The notes under the pieces: model-generated
Databases searched by the model: none
Told to the model about the DNA's origin: nothing
The model's input: the letters and a program-made list of their open reading frames with translations, nothing else
In this document: piece after piece, positions 48,570 to 57,049 of the stretch
How positions within the stretch are numbered: the first letter of the stretch is position 1
How the letters are laid out: every line of letters starts with the position of its first letter
Assembly (NCBI RefSeq): GCF_001050375.1
Contig: NZ_KQ130486.1
Span: forward strand, 1 to 60,616
Origin: Catenovulum maritimum
GTDB taxonomy: Bacteria > Pseudomonadota > Gammaproteobacteria > Enterobacterales > Alteromonadaceae
Direction of reading: 5' to 3'
DNA length: 60,616 nt
Made by a program: the position numbers and the translations under genes

Positions 48570-48727
48570 GTTCACCTCTACACGTATAACGCTTGTTAAG
48601 GCTACCATATCTCCGCACCATCAGAATCAGCTATTACCACAACCTACGGTAATTGAAAAATGATGACGTTTAGAGGGCTTAAACTCGTAAGCAAACGCCT
48701 AATTGAAACATATTTAAGATCTGTTTT

Positions 48728-48757
48728 TCGCTCATAGCTGAAATCAGATATGAGCGA
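48728..48757. repeat. Inverted repeat after ybaB
   Basis: TCGCTCATA / TATGAGCGA with a 12-base loop, about 15 bases beyond the ybaB stop. No T-run on the minus strand, so its role as a terminator is doubtful. Confidence 0.4.
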
Positions 48758-48769
48758 CTAAAGCTTATC

Positions 48770-49099
48770 CTAGAAAGGCATTTTCATGCCTGGTGGTAAT
48801 TGCATACCGCCAGTTAATTCTGCCATTTTTTCTTGGTTTTGCTTTTCAACTCTGCGCACGGCATCATTTAATGCTGCTGCAACTAAGTCTTCTAACATTT
48901 CTTTGTCGTCTTCCATTAGGCTGTCGTCAATTTCGACACGACGAACGCTATGGTTGCCTAGCATAGTTACTTTAACCATGCCTGCACCGCTCTCGCCTAC
49001 TACTTCTAATTTAGCTAAGTCTGCTTGCGCTTTTTGCATTTTTTCTTGCATTTGTTGCGCTTGCTTCATCATGTTGCCTAAGCCGCCACCTTTAAACAT
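48770..49099 (-). CDS. ybaB: Nucleoid-associated protein YbaB/EbfC
   Basis: Small DNA-binding protein forming tweezer-like dimers. The start giving [22 protein letters not shown] is the family start; the open frame runs 19 codons further into the dnaX gap. Ends ...[13 protein letters not shown]. It lies just after dnaX on the same strand, a strongly conserved pair; recR normally follows but is displaced here. Confidence 0.95.
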   Translation of the reverse strand: MFKGGGLGNMMKQAQQMQEKMQKAQADLAKLEVVGESGAGMVKVTMLGNHSVRRVEIDDSLMEDDKEMLEDLVAAALNDAVRRVEKQNQEKMAELTGGMQLPPGMKMPF

Positions 49100-49130
49100 A
49101 TTTACTACCTTTTTTCTTAATCGATAAAAA

Positions 49131-52076
49131 CTATAAAGGTTTAATTGAACCTTCAACTATACTGCCAGAAAAAGCCTCAAGTAGAGTTTGAACTTTTTCA
49201 TCTTGCTGAATGAGCTCTTCAGCGTAATCTTGCCTAGAAGCATCAATTGAGCGTTGGATTTGAAATGGCGTATCTTGAATTTTACCTTCAATTGTCACTT
49301 CAAGTTCAACATCTAATTGTAAAACTTCTTTAATTTTAGATTTTAAAATTTGTCTATTATGCTCTGTATCTAAATGCTTTTGACCTTCGTCTAGCTTTAA
49401 ATTAATTTTATTCGCTAAGTTTGTACAGCTAGAATGCAGTGCAAACTGTCTTTGTAACCCCATTAAGCCAAGCGATTCAACTAACCTAGCCCATTCATCA
49501 ATTTCAAACGACTTGCGTACGCCTTGCCTAACTTGCTCTGCGAGTTCATTACCCGAAATTGGCGTTTCAGCTAGCGGCTGATTTAAATTGTCTGGGCTAA
49601 AATTTTCTACTGGCTCGACAGTTTGAGTCGCTAAGCTTTCTGTTGCCGTTTGCATTGGTGTTGATGATAGCGTTTGTGGTTCTACTTCGGCTACCTCAGG
49701 GTTAGCTGAGTTCTCTATCGGCTCAGCTGGAATTGCTTGTTCATCGCCAAATAAATTACCTGAAAAGTGATCAACCCAAGGCGGCGCGTCGTCTTCGAGT
49801 TCGTCTGCTTGGCCTGTTTCACCAAATCCGCTAATCGGCTGAGCAGGCAAATCATCTAATCCGTAAGCTGGTGTGATTTCTGCTTGAGGCGTTAGCTGAG
49901 GCGTTGCGCTTGCCTCAGTTTGCTCTGTATGTGCAGCGGTATTTACTGCTGTTGTCACATCTGTGTTCGCTTCGTTATTGGCTTCAGTCGTGGTTTCTTT
50001 AGCAATAACTGGCGCTGCAAATTCAGTTGTACCAGATTGAGCTTTATCTATTTCAGCGCTTTTCTGCTGGCGCTTATTTCTAAGCCCTTGCATAACGTCC
50101 AGCATAGACATAGTGACTTCAACCTGTTCACTACTTTCGGCCTCGGTTGGTAATTTTGCTACTGCAGCTTGTGTGTCGCCGAATAAGTCTGTCGAATCGG
50201 CCATTTCTTCATCGTCAGACTCGACTTGGTATGCATAATCTGCATATTCGTCGTATTCAACCGAAGCGACAGGCTCAGCTTGCGCGCCTTGCTGATTTGG
50301 CTGAGTGGTTTCCGTTTCAACCTGTGTATCTTGAGCTACTGCAACGTCATCTGTTTGTGCAATTTCAGTAATTTCTTCTACGTCTTGCGAAATGGTTTGT
50401 TTTGCTGATTCAGCTGGATTTGGTGATGTAACCAGTGCTTGACCTTGGGCAACTTCTTGACCCTCTAGCGGCGCTTTCTGTTGCGAATCATTTTCAACTA
50501 ATTTGTTTTGGTGTTGCGATTCAGCTAAATCTAAAATCTGTGCCTGCTGTGCTTCTAATTCGGCTGCCGATATCGGCTGAGTTTCGCTCGTTTCTGGCGC
50601 TGGAGCTAATTCGTCAACGGCTGTCTCAGATTCAAGCTGAGGTTCTGGTTCAATCTCTGATTTTAACTCTGGTTTTAACTCTGGTTTTAACTCTGGTTCA
50701 GAGCGAGATTCCATCGCTTGTTCTGGTTGGGCTTCAGTCTGCTGAGTTGCTTCTGCTGCTGTATCAGTTTGGCTTTCTTCGCCTTTCTGAGTTTCAGATT
50801 TTTCAGCTTTTGCAGTTTTTTCAACGGCTTCAGTGCTCGTTAATTCGATTGATTCTGAGGCGGTTTGCTCGGCAATTCTATCTGCTTGGATTGTATCCGG
50901 TTTTGAAGTTTGCTCAGCTGGATTCACTTCGTCGGTATTTTCAATTAGCAGTTCAGACTTTTTTGCTTTAAAAACCTCTACTCGTTCTGTGCTGACAGGC
51001 GAAAATGCAAGCATTCGCATTAATGTCATTTCGAGCCCAACTCTAGGGTGTGCTGCAAAAGCCAGATCGCGTCTGCCTTTTAAGCAAACTTGGTAATAGA
51101 GTTGAATTTGTTCTGCAGGTAGGGTTTCTGCAGCTTGAGTTAATATTTCCGCAATGGATTCGTTCATTAATGCAAAGCTTGGTAAGTTTTGTACCAAGGC
51201 AATTTGGTGAAAGCAATTCATTAACTCAATTAAGACTTGCTCTGGATCGACAGCTGCGTGAGATAGCTCAGCAATAGCCTCCATGACTTGTTCTAAATTA
51301 TTATTCAGTACAGCTTTGAGCAGTTTGCTAATGTGCTGTTCTTCAAGTAGGCCCAGCATATTTCTAACGGTTTCTGCTGATAGCTGGCCATTACCTTGTG
51401 CAATCGCTTGATCTGTTAAACTTAACGCGTCTCGCATGCTGCCATTGGCCGATTTAGCGAGCTGAACTAAGGCTTTCGCTTCAAAACTAATTTTTTCTGC
51501 ATTTAAAATTTTATCGAGCTGGGTTTGTATTTGCTCAAGCGACATGGCTTTTAAGCTAAATTGTAAACAGCGCGATAGAATCGTCACAGGTAGTTTTTGT
51601 GGATCAGTTGTCGCAAGCAAAAACTTAATATGCGGTGGTGGCTCTTCTAAGGTTTTTAACAAGGCATTGAAAGAGTGACGTGACAACATATGCACTTCGT
51701 CAATTAGATAAACCTTGTAACGACCTTGAGTCGGTCTGTATTGGACGTTATCTAAAATTTCGCGAGTGTCTTCTACCTTGGTTCTAGATGCCGCATCCAC
51801 TTCGACTAAATCAACAAAGCGTCCTTCATCTATCGCGACACAGTTTTTACACTGGCCACATGGCTCAGCACTTACGCCATCGGCGCAGTTTAAACTCTTT
51901 GCAAAAATGCGTGCTATTGTCGTTTTACCTACCCCACGAGTTCCCGTAAATAAGTAAGCGTGGTGTAACCTGTCGTTAGATAATGCATTTGTTAAAGCCG
52001 CAACAACATGCTCTTGGCCCATTAATTGAGCAAAGATTTGTGGTCGCCACTTTCTAGCCAGCGCTTGATAACTCAT
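49131..52076 (-). CDS. dnaX: DNA polymerase III subunit tau (dnaX)
   Basis: Clamp-loader ATPase that links the polymerase cores and helicase. Walker A is [12 protein letters not shown], with the zinc module [16 protein letters not shown] and DEVHML. The ATPase part ends near residue 370. The C-terminal domain (from about residue 860, [33 protein letters not shown]) binds the alpha subunit. Between them lies a very long, acidic, Gln/Glu/Thr/Ser-rich linker, so the protein (981 residues) is much longer than E. coli tau (643). An internal -1 frameshift site would also give the short gamma form. Confidence 0.96.
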   Translation of the reverse strand: MSYQALARKWRPQIFAQLMGQEHVVAALTNALSNDRLHHAYLFTGTRGVGKTTIARIFAKSLNCADGVSAEPCGQCKNCVAIDEGRFVDLVEVDAASRTKVEDTREILDNVQYRPTQGRYKVYLIDEVHMLSRHSFNALLKTLEEPPPHIKFLLATTDPQKLPVTILSRCLQFSLKAMSLEQIQTQLDKILNAEKISFEAKALVQLAKSANGSMRDALSLTDQAIAQGNGQLSAETVRNMLGLLEEQHISKLLKAVLNNNLEQVMEAIAELSHAAVDPEQVLIELMNCFHQIALVQNLPSFALMNESIAEILTQAAETLPAEQIQLYYQVCLKGRRDLAFAAHPRVGLEMTLMRMLAFSPVSTERVEVFKAKKSELLIENTDEVNPAEQTSKPDTIQADRIAEQTASESIELTSTEAVEKTAKAEKSETQKGEESQTDTAAEATQQTEAQPEQAMESRSEPELKPELKPELKSEIEPEPQLESETAVDELAPAPETSETQPISAAELEAQQAQILDLAESQHQNKLVENDSQQKAPLEGQEVAQGQALVTSPNPAESAKQTISQDVEEITEIAQTDDVAVAQDTQVETETTQPNQQGAQAEPVASVEYDEYADYAYQVESDDEEMADSTDLFGDTQAAVAKLPTEAESSEQVEVTMSMLDVMQGLRNKRQQKSAEIDKAQSGTTEFAAPVIAKETTTEANNEANTDVTTAVNTAAHTEQTEASATPQLTPQAEITPAYGLDDLPAQPISGFGETGQADELEDDAPPWVDHFSGNLFGDEQAIPAEPIENSANPEVAEVEPQTLSSTPMQTATESLATQTVEPVENFSPDNLNQPLAETPISGNELAEQVRQGVRKSFEIDEWARLVESLGLMGLQRQFALHSSCTNLANKINLKLDEGQKHLDTEHNRQILKSKIKEVLQLDVELEVTIEGKIQDTPFQIQRSIDASRQDYAEELIQQDEKVQTLLEAFSGSIVEGSIKPL
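50659..50698. repeat. Short tandem repeat inside dnaX linker
   Basis: Three copies of a 12-bp unit (GGTTTTAACTCT on the plus strand), encoding KPEL repeats in the tau linker. Being a multiple of three, slippage here would change the linker length without breaking the frame. Confidence 0.75.
50953..50979 (-). promoter_or_regulatory. Programmed -1 frameshift site in dnaX (gamma subunit)
   Basis: On the minus strand the slippery heptamer A AAA AAG (50964-50958) lies in frame after codon GCA (residue 371). An AGAGG Shine-Dalgarno-like stimulator stands exactly ten bases upstream. After a -1 shift the ribosome would read GTC then the stop TGA (ending 50953), giving a gamma form of about 374 residues. 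E. coli dnaX has the same heptamer and an upstream stimulator. No downstream stem is obvious. Confidence 0.82.
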
Positions 52077-52084
52077 ATATTAAT

Positions 52085-52633
52085 TTACTCGCCTTCAAAT
52101 GAAACTAAACTAAAAGGCTCTATGTTTAGCTGCTTTAATTTATCTTCTCCGCCTAAATCAGGTAAGCTGATAACAAAAGCAGCGTGATTTACCTTGGCGC
52201 CTAACGAACGAACTAGCTTAACTGAGGCTTCTATCGTCCCGCCAGTTGCGATGAGATCATCAACTAGCAATATGACATCATTTTCGTCCAGTGCATCTTT
52301 ATGTATATGGAGTTCATCTTCGCCATATTCAAGTTGGTATGATTGACTGATAGTTTCTCTTGGTAGTTTGTTTGGTTTGCGCGCTAATACGAAGCCGCAA
52401 CCCAGTTTATTAGCGACAGCAGCTCCAAAGATAAACCCTCGCGCTTCGGCACCCACGACTTTAGTAATCCCCATATTTTTATATGGTTCAACTAAAGCAT
52501 CGACAGATTTAGCAAATGCGTCGCCATTTTCGACTAATGAAGTCACATCTCTAAATTGAATACCGGCTTTGGGATAGTCAGGAATTGTTTTTATACTGGC
52601 TTTTATTTCCGCCAAGATTTTACTGTCTGTCAT
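52085..52633 (-). CDS. apt: Adenine phosphoribosyltransferase
   Basis: Purine salvage: adenine plus PRPP gives AMP. The PRPP-binding motif [22 protein letters not shown] is in the last third, and [15 protein letters not shown] earlier. The start is the ATG giving [14 protein letters not shown]; an in-frame GTG three codons upstream coincides with the ribosome-binding site. It is 9 bases upstream of dnaX on the same strand; apt-dnaX-ybaB-recR is a conserved order. Confidence 0.95.
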   Translation of the reverse strand: MTDSKILAEIKASIKTIPDYPKAGIQFRDVTSLVENGDAFAKSVDALVEPYKNMGITKVVGAEARGFIFGAAVANKLGCGFVLARKPNKLPRETISQSYQLEYGEDELHIHKDALDENDVILLVDDLIATGGTIEASVKLVRSLGAKVNHAAFVISLPDLGGEDKLKQLNIEPFSLVSFEGE

Positions 52634-52740
52634 TTCAAACACCGTAAAAGAAATTAAGAAAGGAATTAAAACAAACTATGGCAGAAATGCAATAGGGATC
52701 AGCGAATGAAAAACAATAAAGGAAGTTAGAATAATAAAAC

Positions 52741-52762
52741 GCAGCTTAAAAAATTAAGCTGC
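52741..52762 (-). terminator. Terminator overlapping the end of the CheY-like gene
   Basis: GCAGCTTAA / TTAAGCTGC with a 4-base centre, then CGTTTTATT on the minus strand. The left arm is inside the last codons of the response-regulator gene. Confidence 0.72.
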
Positions 52763-53122
52763 ATCTACGACGAGTGTCTGATTAATAAAATCTTCAATCG
52801 ATTTTCGATTAACCGGTTTAGCAAGCCAATTAATCGCTAATGATTTAGCCTTATTTTTAAATTCATGGCTGTTGTCTGTCGTCAGCAATAAAATCTGCTC
52901 TGCTTGGTAATCTAAACTGTTTTCTAGATTATCAATTAACTTTAAGCCATCGATATACGGCATTTTATAATCAGTTATAACTATGTCGTACTTATCTGAT
53001 TTAGCTTTATTAAAGGCTGTAAGGCCATTTTCAGCTTCATCGATCTGAATTGGAAATTGACTTAAATAACTCGCAATTTCAGCTCTAACTTGAGCGTTAT
53101 CTTCAACTAATAATAATTTCAT
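52754..53122 (-). CDS. Stand-alone CheY-like receiver protein
   Basis: A 122-residue single receiver domain with no output domain. The acidic pair is in LLLVEDNAQV, the phosphoacceptor Asp in VITDYKMPYIDG (near residue 51), the Thr in LLLTTD, and the conserved Lys in LAKPVN. No histidine kinase or methyl-accepting receptor is nearby. It lies downstream of the HvfABC-like cluster on the same strand, separated by an inverted repeat, so a functional link is open. Confidence 0.85.
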   Translation of the reverse strand: MKLLLVEDNAQVRAEIASYLSQFPIQIDEAENGLTAFNKAKSDKYDIVITDYKMPYIDGLKLIDNLENSLDYQAEQILLLTTDNSHEFKNKAKSLAINWLAKPVNRKSIEDFINQTLVVDAA

Positions 53123-53245
53123 ATTTCTACCCTGAATTACTTTTCAGACTTAGCACCACTTTGACCTATGGTAATCTGAAAAAGTTTCAATTTAGCTAAG
53201 CTAAATTCCTTATTGTAATTTTGTTTATATTTTTCTAATGATTTT

Positions 53246-53281
53246 GAATATTTTATCTAAAACTAGTTAGATAAAATATTC
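53246..53281. repeat. Perfect 15-bp inverted repeat at the end of the 41-aa gene
   Basis: GAATATTTTATCTAA / TTAGATAAAATATTC with a 6-base centre (AACTAG) that contains the stop codon region of the small gene. Its AT-rich arms and position suggest a bidirectional terminator, but it could also be a protein-binding site for the CheY-like gene promoter. Confidence 0.65.
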
Positions 53282-53388
53282 AACCAACCTAAAATTGCTG
53301 GTAATAACGGTAAAGCAACAGTCACAACAGCAGCTAATAATAGATGCGTGATGTTTTCGTTTCCGCCTTGTTCATCATGATGAGACAT
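53263..53388 (-). CDS. 41-residue His-containing membrane peptide
   Basis: Short open frame with a strong ribosome-binding site (GGAGTATTTT then ATG). The protein begins MSHHDEQGGNENITH, followed by one membrane segment (about residues 16-35). It lies in the same orientation, 125 bases downstream of the DUF2063 gene of the HvfABC-like cluster. The His-His-Asp start could bind metal, but this is only a sequence impression. No known family recognised. Confidence 0.5.
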   Translation of the reverse strand: MSHHDEQGGNENITHLLLAAVVTVALPLLPAILGWLNILSN

Positions 53389-53512
53389 AAAATACTCCTA
53401 TTTTTGATGGCGCGTATTCTAGACAATGCCACTTAAAAAGCCAAATATTATTATGTTATAGTTTAAATATCTGCAAAACAGATCAACTACAAGCAGAAAG
53501 CTTTTGCGTAAA

Positions 53513-54238
53513 TCAGTTCCAATTCAAGATGATACCGAGCGAGCTCAGCGTATCTAAATTTTCTTTTAATCCGGTTTTTATCTGCATTTCACCAACTTGC
53601 GGTAGTGCCTGAAGCATACAACTTAATAACGAGTCAAAACTGGTCGCAATATCTTTTTCAATTAAATCTAGCATATACACACTGGCTGAATTAATTTGCA
53701 AAAATTTCACCTCATATCCCTCATCTCGATAAACCACAAGATAAACAGGATCGGATGGTGCTTGCGGTTGGAAATCTTGAGATATTTGATGCACTGGGTA
53801 TGGGTAAGAAACGATACTTGCTAATGCTGAAACTTGTAACTTGCTTGTATCAATCCCTTGCTCTGCTGAATCTTGTCTAATGGATACGTCTAGCTCTAGC
53901 CATTCGTAATGAGCTAACTCCCGCATGAAGATAGGATCGCTATCACATAATTGATATTCGTCTGTAATAAAAGCTAAAAACTCTTGGGGGATCTCAGAAA
54001 ATATCGGCGTTTCGCTAGCATGCTGAATAAAAAATTGTCTCATTAACTTTTGCCAGTTCGCTTCTGAGTAGAGGCTTTTCAATACAGGGAAAGTATTTTC
54101 AATAAACCCTGAGACATTGTTAATAAATAAATCTTGATAAATTTTGAGTCGTCGAGCTTCCAGTTCACTACATAAACCAGACTCAGCTTGTCTAATTGCG
54201 TTAGCAAACTCAATTTGCTTTTGTTTAAAATCCGACAT
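53513..54238 (-). CDS. DUF2063 partner protein of a RiPP-modifying MNIO (HvfC/BufC-like)
   Basis: A 241-residue protein of the DUF2063 family, which accompanies DUF692 (MNIO) enzymes and is thought to bind the precursor peptide and present it to the enzyme. The N-terminal domain (QIEFANAIRQAE...RRLKIYQDLFINNVSGFIENTFPVLKSL) is the conserved helical part. A C-terminal mixed domain follows. It begins directly at the stop codon of the DUF692 gene (TAG-ATG, no gap), so the two are tightly coupled. Confidence 0.85.
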   Translation of the reverse strand: MSDFKQKQIEFANAIRQAESGLCSELEARRLKIYQDLFINNVSGFIENTFPVLKSLYSEANWQKLMRQFFIQHASETPIFSEIPQEFLAFITDEYQLCDSDPIFMRELAHYEWLELDVSIRQDSAEQGIDTSKLQVSALASIVSYPYPVHQISQDFQPQAPSDPVYLVVYRDEGYEVKFLQINSASVYMLDLIEKDIATSFDSLLSCMLQALPQVGEMQIKTGLKENLDTLSSLGIILNWN

Positions 54239-55063
54239 CTACTTCTCCAAATGCTGAGCTTGGATAGTGTGAATTCGGTTCATCTCTTTAATTAAATCAG
54301 CGACCGATGGTATGTTAAAATCTCTTTCGAGCAGAGTTGGAAACACGCCGTGCGTTTTATAAGCATAATCAAGAAGCTGCCAAACCGGTTCAATGACATC
54401 TGCACCATGGGTATCAACTATTAGGTCATCCGCTTCATTGTAATGCCCTGCAATATGACCATATACAATTTTTTCACTTGGCATCGCAGCTATAAAATTT
54501 TTAGCATCATAATTATGATTAATCGAATTTACATAGACATTGTTTACATCTAATAGCATTAATGCACCAGACTTTTTAAGTATGCTTTGAGTGAATTCTA
54601 TTTCGCTAATTTCTTGCGACAATGGTGTGTAATAAGAAACATTTTCTAACACTAGAGGCCTTTGTAGTATGTCTTGGACTCTTTGTATTCTTGCTACAAC
54701 ATAATCCACAGCCTGGTTAGTGAAAGGAATTGGCATCAGGTCGTACATGTGACCATTTGCAGAACAAAAACTTAAGTGCTCTGAGTAATAAAGGATTTGG
54801 TATTCATCTAAAAAAGATTTTACTTGTTGGACAAATTTTTCATCTAACTCGTCTGGACTACCAATAGATAAAGATAAGCCATGGCAAACAAATTTATGCT
54901 GTTGAGCTAGGCGTGAAAAGTTAGCATGATAACGTCCGCCTAATGTCATCCAATTTTCTGGGGCGACTTCCATAAAATTGATGCTGTCAGGCACTTGCGA
55001 AATAAAGTCATCTAAAAAATCGCGTCTTAAACCTAAACCTGCGCCATAAAAATTGTTCTGCAT
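54239..55063 (-). CDS. DUF692/MNIO enzyme (HvfB/BufB-like), predicted Cys-modifying iron enzyme
   Basis: Member of the multinuclear non-haem iron-dependent oxidative enzymes. Relatives convert Cys in precursor peptides to oxazolone-thioamide or similar copper-binding groups. Metal-ligand residues are visible in CHGLSLSIG, YYSEHLSFC, LVLENVSYY, LLDVNNVYVNSINHN, VYGHIAGH, VDTHG and LLERDFN. The start giving MQNNFYGAGLGLRRDF is preferred because GGATTAAGA stands before it; an upstream ATG adds six residues. About 274 residues. It acts in the cytoplasm before the precursor is exported. Confidence 0.87.
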   Translation of the reverse strand: MQNNFYGAGLGLRRDFLDDFISQVPDSINFMEVAPENWMTLGGRYHANFSRLAQQHKFVCHGLSLSIGSPDELDEKFVQQVKSFLDEYQILYYSEHLSFCSANGHMYDLMPIPFTNQAVDYVVARIQRVQDILQRPLVLENVSYYTPLSQEISEIEFTQSILKKSGALMLLDVNNVYVNSINHNYDAKNFIAAMPSEKIVYGHIAGHYNEADDLIVDTHGADVIEPVWQLLDYAYKTHGVFPTLLERDFNIPSVADLIKEMNRIHTIQAQHLEK

Positions 55064-55090
55064 TCTTAATCCATCGTTCATTTAAAACAG

Positions 55091-55120
55091 AAAATAAAAA
55101 AGGTGACTGAAGCCACCTTT
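55091..55120 (-). terminator. Internal terminator/attenuator between precursor and MNIO genes
   Basis: AAAGGTG / CACCTTT with an 8-base loop; on the minus strand the stem is followed by six T and then ATTTT. It lies in the 84-base gap between precursor and enzyme gene. Partial read-through would make much more precursor than enzyme. Confidence 0.72.
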
Positions 55121-55147
55121 AATCTTTATCTATCCAAATACATTAGT

Positions 55148-55639
55148 TTATTTGGCACCACACTTGCCTTCACCACATTTAGCTTCTTTGGCTGCTTTAC
55201 CGCCACATTTGCCTTCACCACATTTAGCTTCTTTGGCTGCCTTACCGCCACATTTGCCTTCACCGCATTTTGCTTCTTTGGCTGCTTTACCGCCACACTT
55301 GCCTTCACCGCATTTTGCTTCTTTATCTGCTTTGCCGCCACATTTGCCTTCGCCGCATTTAGCTTCTTTATCTGCTTTTCCGCCACATTTGCCTTCGCCG
55401 CATTTAGCTTCTTTATCTGCTTTGCCGCCACATTTGCCTTCACCGCACTTAGCTTCTTTATCTGCTTTACCGCCACATTTGCCTTCGCCGCACTTAGCTT
55501 CATGAACGAGCACTTCATAACCCGTCGATAACGCTTGCACAGAAAAAGGTGAAGCATTTGCAACGTTAGTCATAGATAAAGAACCAACCACTACCGCACC
55601 AAGTGTTGCTGCCATTGTATTTTGTTTTAAATTTTTCAT
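55148..55639 (-). CDS. Secreted Cys-rich repeat precursor (HvfA/bufferin-like RiPP)
   Basis: A 163-residue protein, start giving MKNLKQNTMAATLGAVVVGS, preceded by an AGGA ribosome-binding site. A Sec-type signal ends near ANA-S (about residue 29). After about 17 residues, eight repeats of EAKCGEGKCGGKADK (last four units AAK or truncated) fill the rest. Each has two Cys in the pattern E(A/G)KCG. EGKCG is the motif modified by MNIO enzymes in HvfA. Predicted role: copper buffering or protection. The enzyme genes follow at once. Confidence 0.85.
   Translation of the reverse strand: MKNLKQNTMAATLGAVVVGSLSMTNVANASPFSVQALSTGYEVLVHEAKCGEGKCGGKADKEAKCGEGKCGGKADKEAKCGEGKCGGKADKEAKCGEGKCGGKADKEAKCGEGKCGGKAAKEAKCGEGKCGGKAAKEAKCGEGKCGGKAAKEAKCGEGKCGAK
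55151..55501. repeat. Tandem 45-bp coding repeats in the precursor gene
   Basis: Seven full 45-bp units and a 36-bp last one. Units 1-4 (high coordinates) end in ADK; units 5-7 end in AAK. DNA identity between units is high, with mainly third-base changes, so copy number is likely to vary between strains. Confidence 0.92.
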
Positions 55640-55742
55640 AATTTTAATCCTAAGCAATCATAAAATAAGTTCATTACCTTTAAAGACCTTGGAATATTTT
55701 TTTAAATTTCATTGAAACTAAATTTTATAATAAATAATTTAT

Positions 55743-55756
55743 TTGACGTAAATCAT
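55743..55756 (+). promoter_or_regulatory. FNR-like site upstream of the TraR/DksA-type gene
   Basis: TTGACGTAAATCAT matches the FNR/CRP-type consensus TTGAT-N4-ATCAA at 8 of 10 defined positions. It ends 57 bases before the zinc-finger gene. It also lies between that gene and the divergent HvfA-like gene, so either could be controlled. Purely a sequence match. Confidence 0.4.
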
Positions 55757-55813
55757 TATCGGGCAAACCTAAATAAGTAGACTAGTCCAACCTATTATTA
55801 ATGGACTGAGACT

Positions 55814-56176
55814 ATGACATCATACGAGCATACAGCTAGATTAAATCAATCGGCTCTATTTAAAATAAGAAGTCAGGTTTTTAATAATCTTATTTTACAG
55901 CTACTTAACTCTGACAATTTATCAGATAAACAAACCGCTTTACAGTTATTAGGTATTAATAATGATGAGCAATTAGAGTTGTTAGAGAAAGAGTTTCATT
56001 CTCGATTTGAAGATAAGATAGAACTACTTGAAAAAATTGAAGCTTCTATTAGTCAGATAGAGATAGGTTTATACGGTACTTGTGCCAAATGCGACGAAAA
56101 TATTGAGCAGAGTATTTTAAATCAACACCCATATGCTCAATATTGTCAAAGCTGCCAATCTGAAGATACGCATTAG
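55814..56176 (+). CDS. TraR/DksA-family zinc-finger protein
   Basis: A 120-residue member of the DksA/TraR superfamily, proteins that bind the RNA polymerase secondary channel. The C4 zinc finger CAKCDENIEQSILNQHPYAQYCQSC is at the C-terminus, with the typical IEIGLYGTC lead-in. The coiled-coil is shorter and lacks the clear DxxDxA tip motif of DksA, so a DksA function is uncertain. It is divergent from the HvfA-like gene. Confidence 0.8.
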   Translation: MTSYEHTARLNQSALFKIRSQVFNNLILQLLNSDNLSDKQTALQLLGINNDEQLELLEKEFHSRFEDKIELLEKIEASISQIEIGLYGTCAKCDENIEQSILNQHPYAQYCQSCQSEDTH

Positions 56177-56203
56177 TCGGCTTCAGATATCAAAGCAGAC
56201 TAA

Positions 56204-57049
56204 TTAGCTAGGTTGGACTAACCACTCTAGCTTATGATAAGCCGCAGCATCTTGAGCCATAGTCTGAGTTAAGCTAGGCAATATCTGCTCTAATTGCTTA
56301 TCAAGTTGATAAGGTGCATTGATAATTGCCATACCTGAACCATGCATACCGAATTCGGTTTCTTGCTCAGACACACACATCTCACTAATCAGTAAATTCT
56401 TCACAGGTAATTCAGCAAGTTTGCGGGTTAACCATTCGCTGCGGTCTCGCTCTGCAGCTAAAATTGGATACCAAATCGCAAATATCCCAACCGGCCATTT
56501 TGCGACACTTGATGCGACCGCTTTTACAACTTGAGCATAATCGTCTTTCACTTCATATGCAGGGTCAATTAGAGCTAAGCCTCGAGCTGGCTTAGGTGGT
56601 GTTATGGCGACTAAACCTTCGAACCCATCTCGATGATGAATTGATACCCTGTCGTCACCGCGCATGTTTCTTTTTAGTTCGCGGATCTCGTTATTATGTA
56701 ACTCGATTAGATTTAATTGATCTTGAGATCTGAGTAGCTCTTGAGCAAGTTTAGGCGAGCCTAAATAAGTCTGGCTTGCTAAACCACTTTTCACTAACTC
56801 TAAATAAGGCGCAATAAGTGGAATTTCAGCTATTGTAGATTCTGATAAGCTGACTATGCCTGATTGGTATTCTTGAGTTTTATTGGCTTCATCAGAAGTT
56901 AAATCATAAATCCCTGCCGCGCTATGAGTATCGATATAACTAAAAGGTTTGTCTTTCTGTTTAAGTTTTTCTATTAACAAAAACAAAACAATATGTTTTA
57001 ACACATCTGCGTGATTGCCAGCATGAAAGCCATGTTTATAACTTAACAA
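56204..57049 (-). CDS. rlmJ: 23S rRNA (adenine2030-N6)-methyltransferase RlmJ
   Basis: Methylates A2030 of 23S rRNA. The N-terminus MLSYKHGFHAGNHADVLKH and the catalytic motif LIDPAYE (DPPY-like, here DPAY) are typical of RlmJ. SAM-binding residues are around THSAAGIYDL. At 281 residues the length is normal. Stands alone on the minus strand; the stretch 57050-57241 upstream holds no gene. Confidence 0.93.
   Translation of the reverse strand: MLSYKHGFHAGNHADVLKHIVLFLLIEKLKQKDKPFSYIDTHSAAGIYDLTSDEANKTQEYQSGIVSLSESTIAEIPLIAPYLELVKSGLASQTYLGSPKLAQELLRSQDQLNLIELHNNEIRELKRNMRGDDRVSIHHRDGFEGLVAITPPKPARGLALIDPAYEVKDDYAQVVKAVASSVAKWPVGIFAIWYPILAAERDRSEWLTRKLAELPVKNLLISEMCVSEQETEFGMHGSGMAIINAPYQLDKQLEQILPSLTQTMAQDAAAYHKLEWLVQPS

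Noticed and set aside
50435-50971. Leu-rich plus-strand open frames inside dnaX
   Set aside because: Antisense of the Glu/Gln-rich tau linker; low-complexity artefact.
55151-55501. Possible CRISPR array because of regular 45-bp spacing
   Set aside because: Units are contiguous with no unique spacers and encode a protein repeat.
55103-55531. Long plus-strand open frames opposite the Cys-rich precursor repeats
   Set aside because: They arise because the 45-bp repeat lacks stops in several frames. No ribosome-binding site or credible protein; the minus-strand frame has signal peptide and family motifs.
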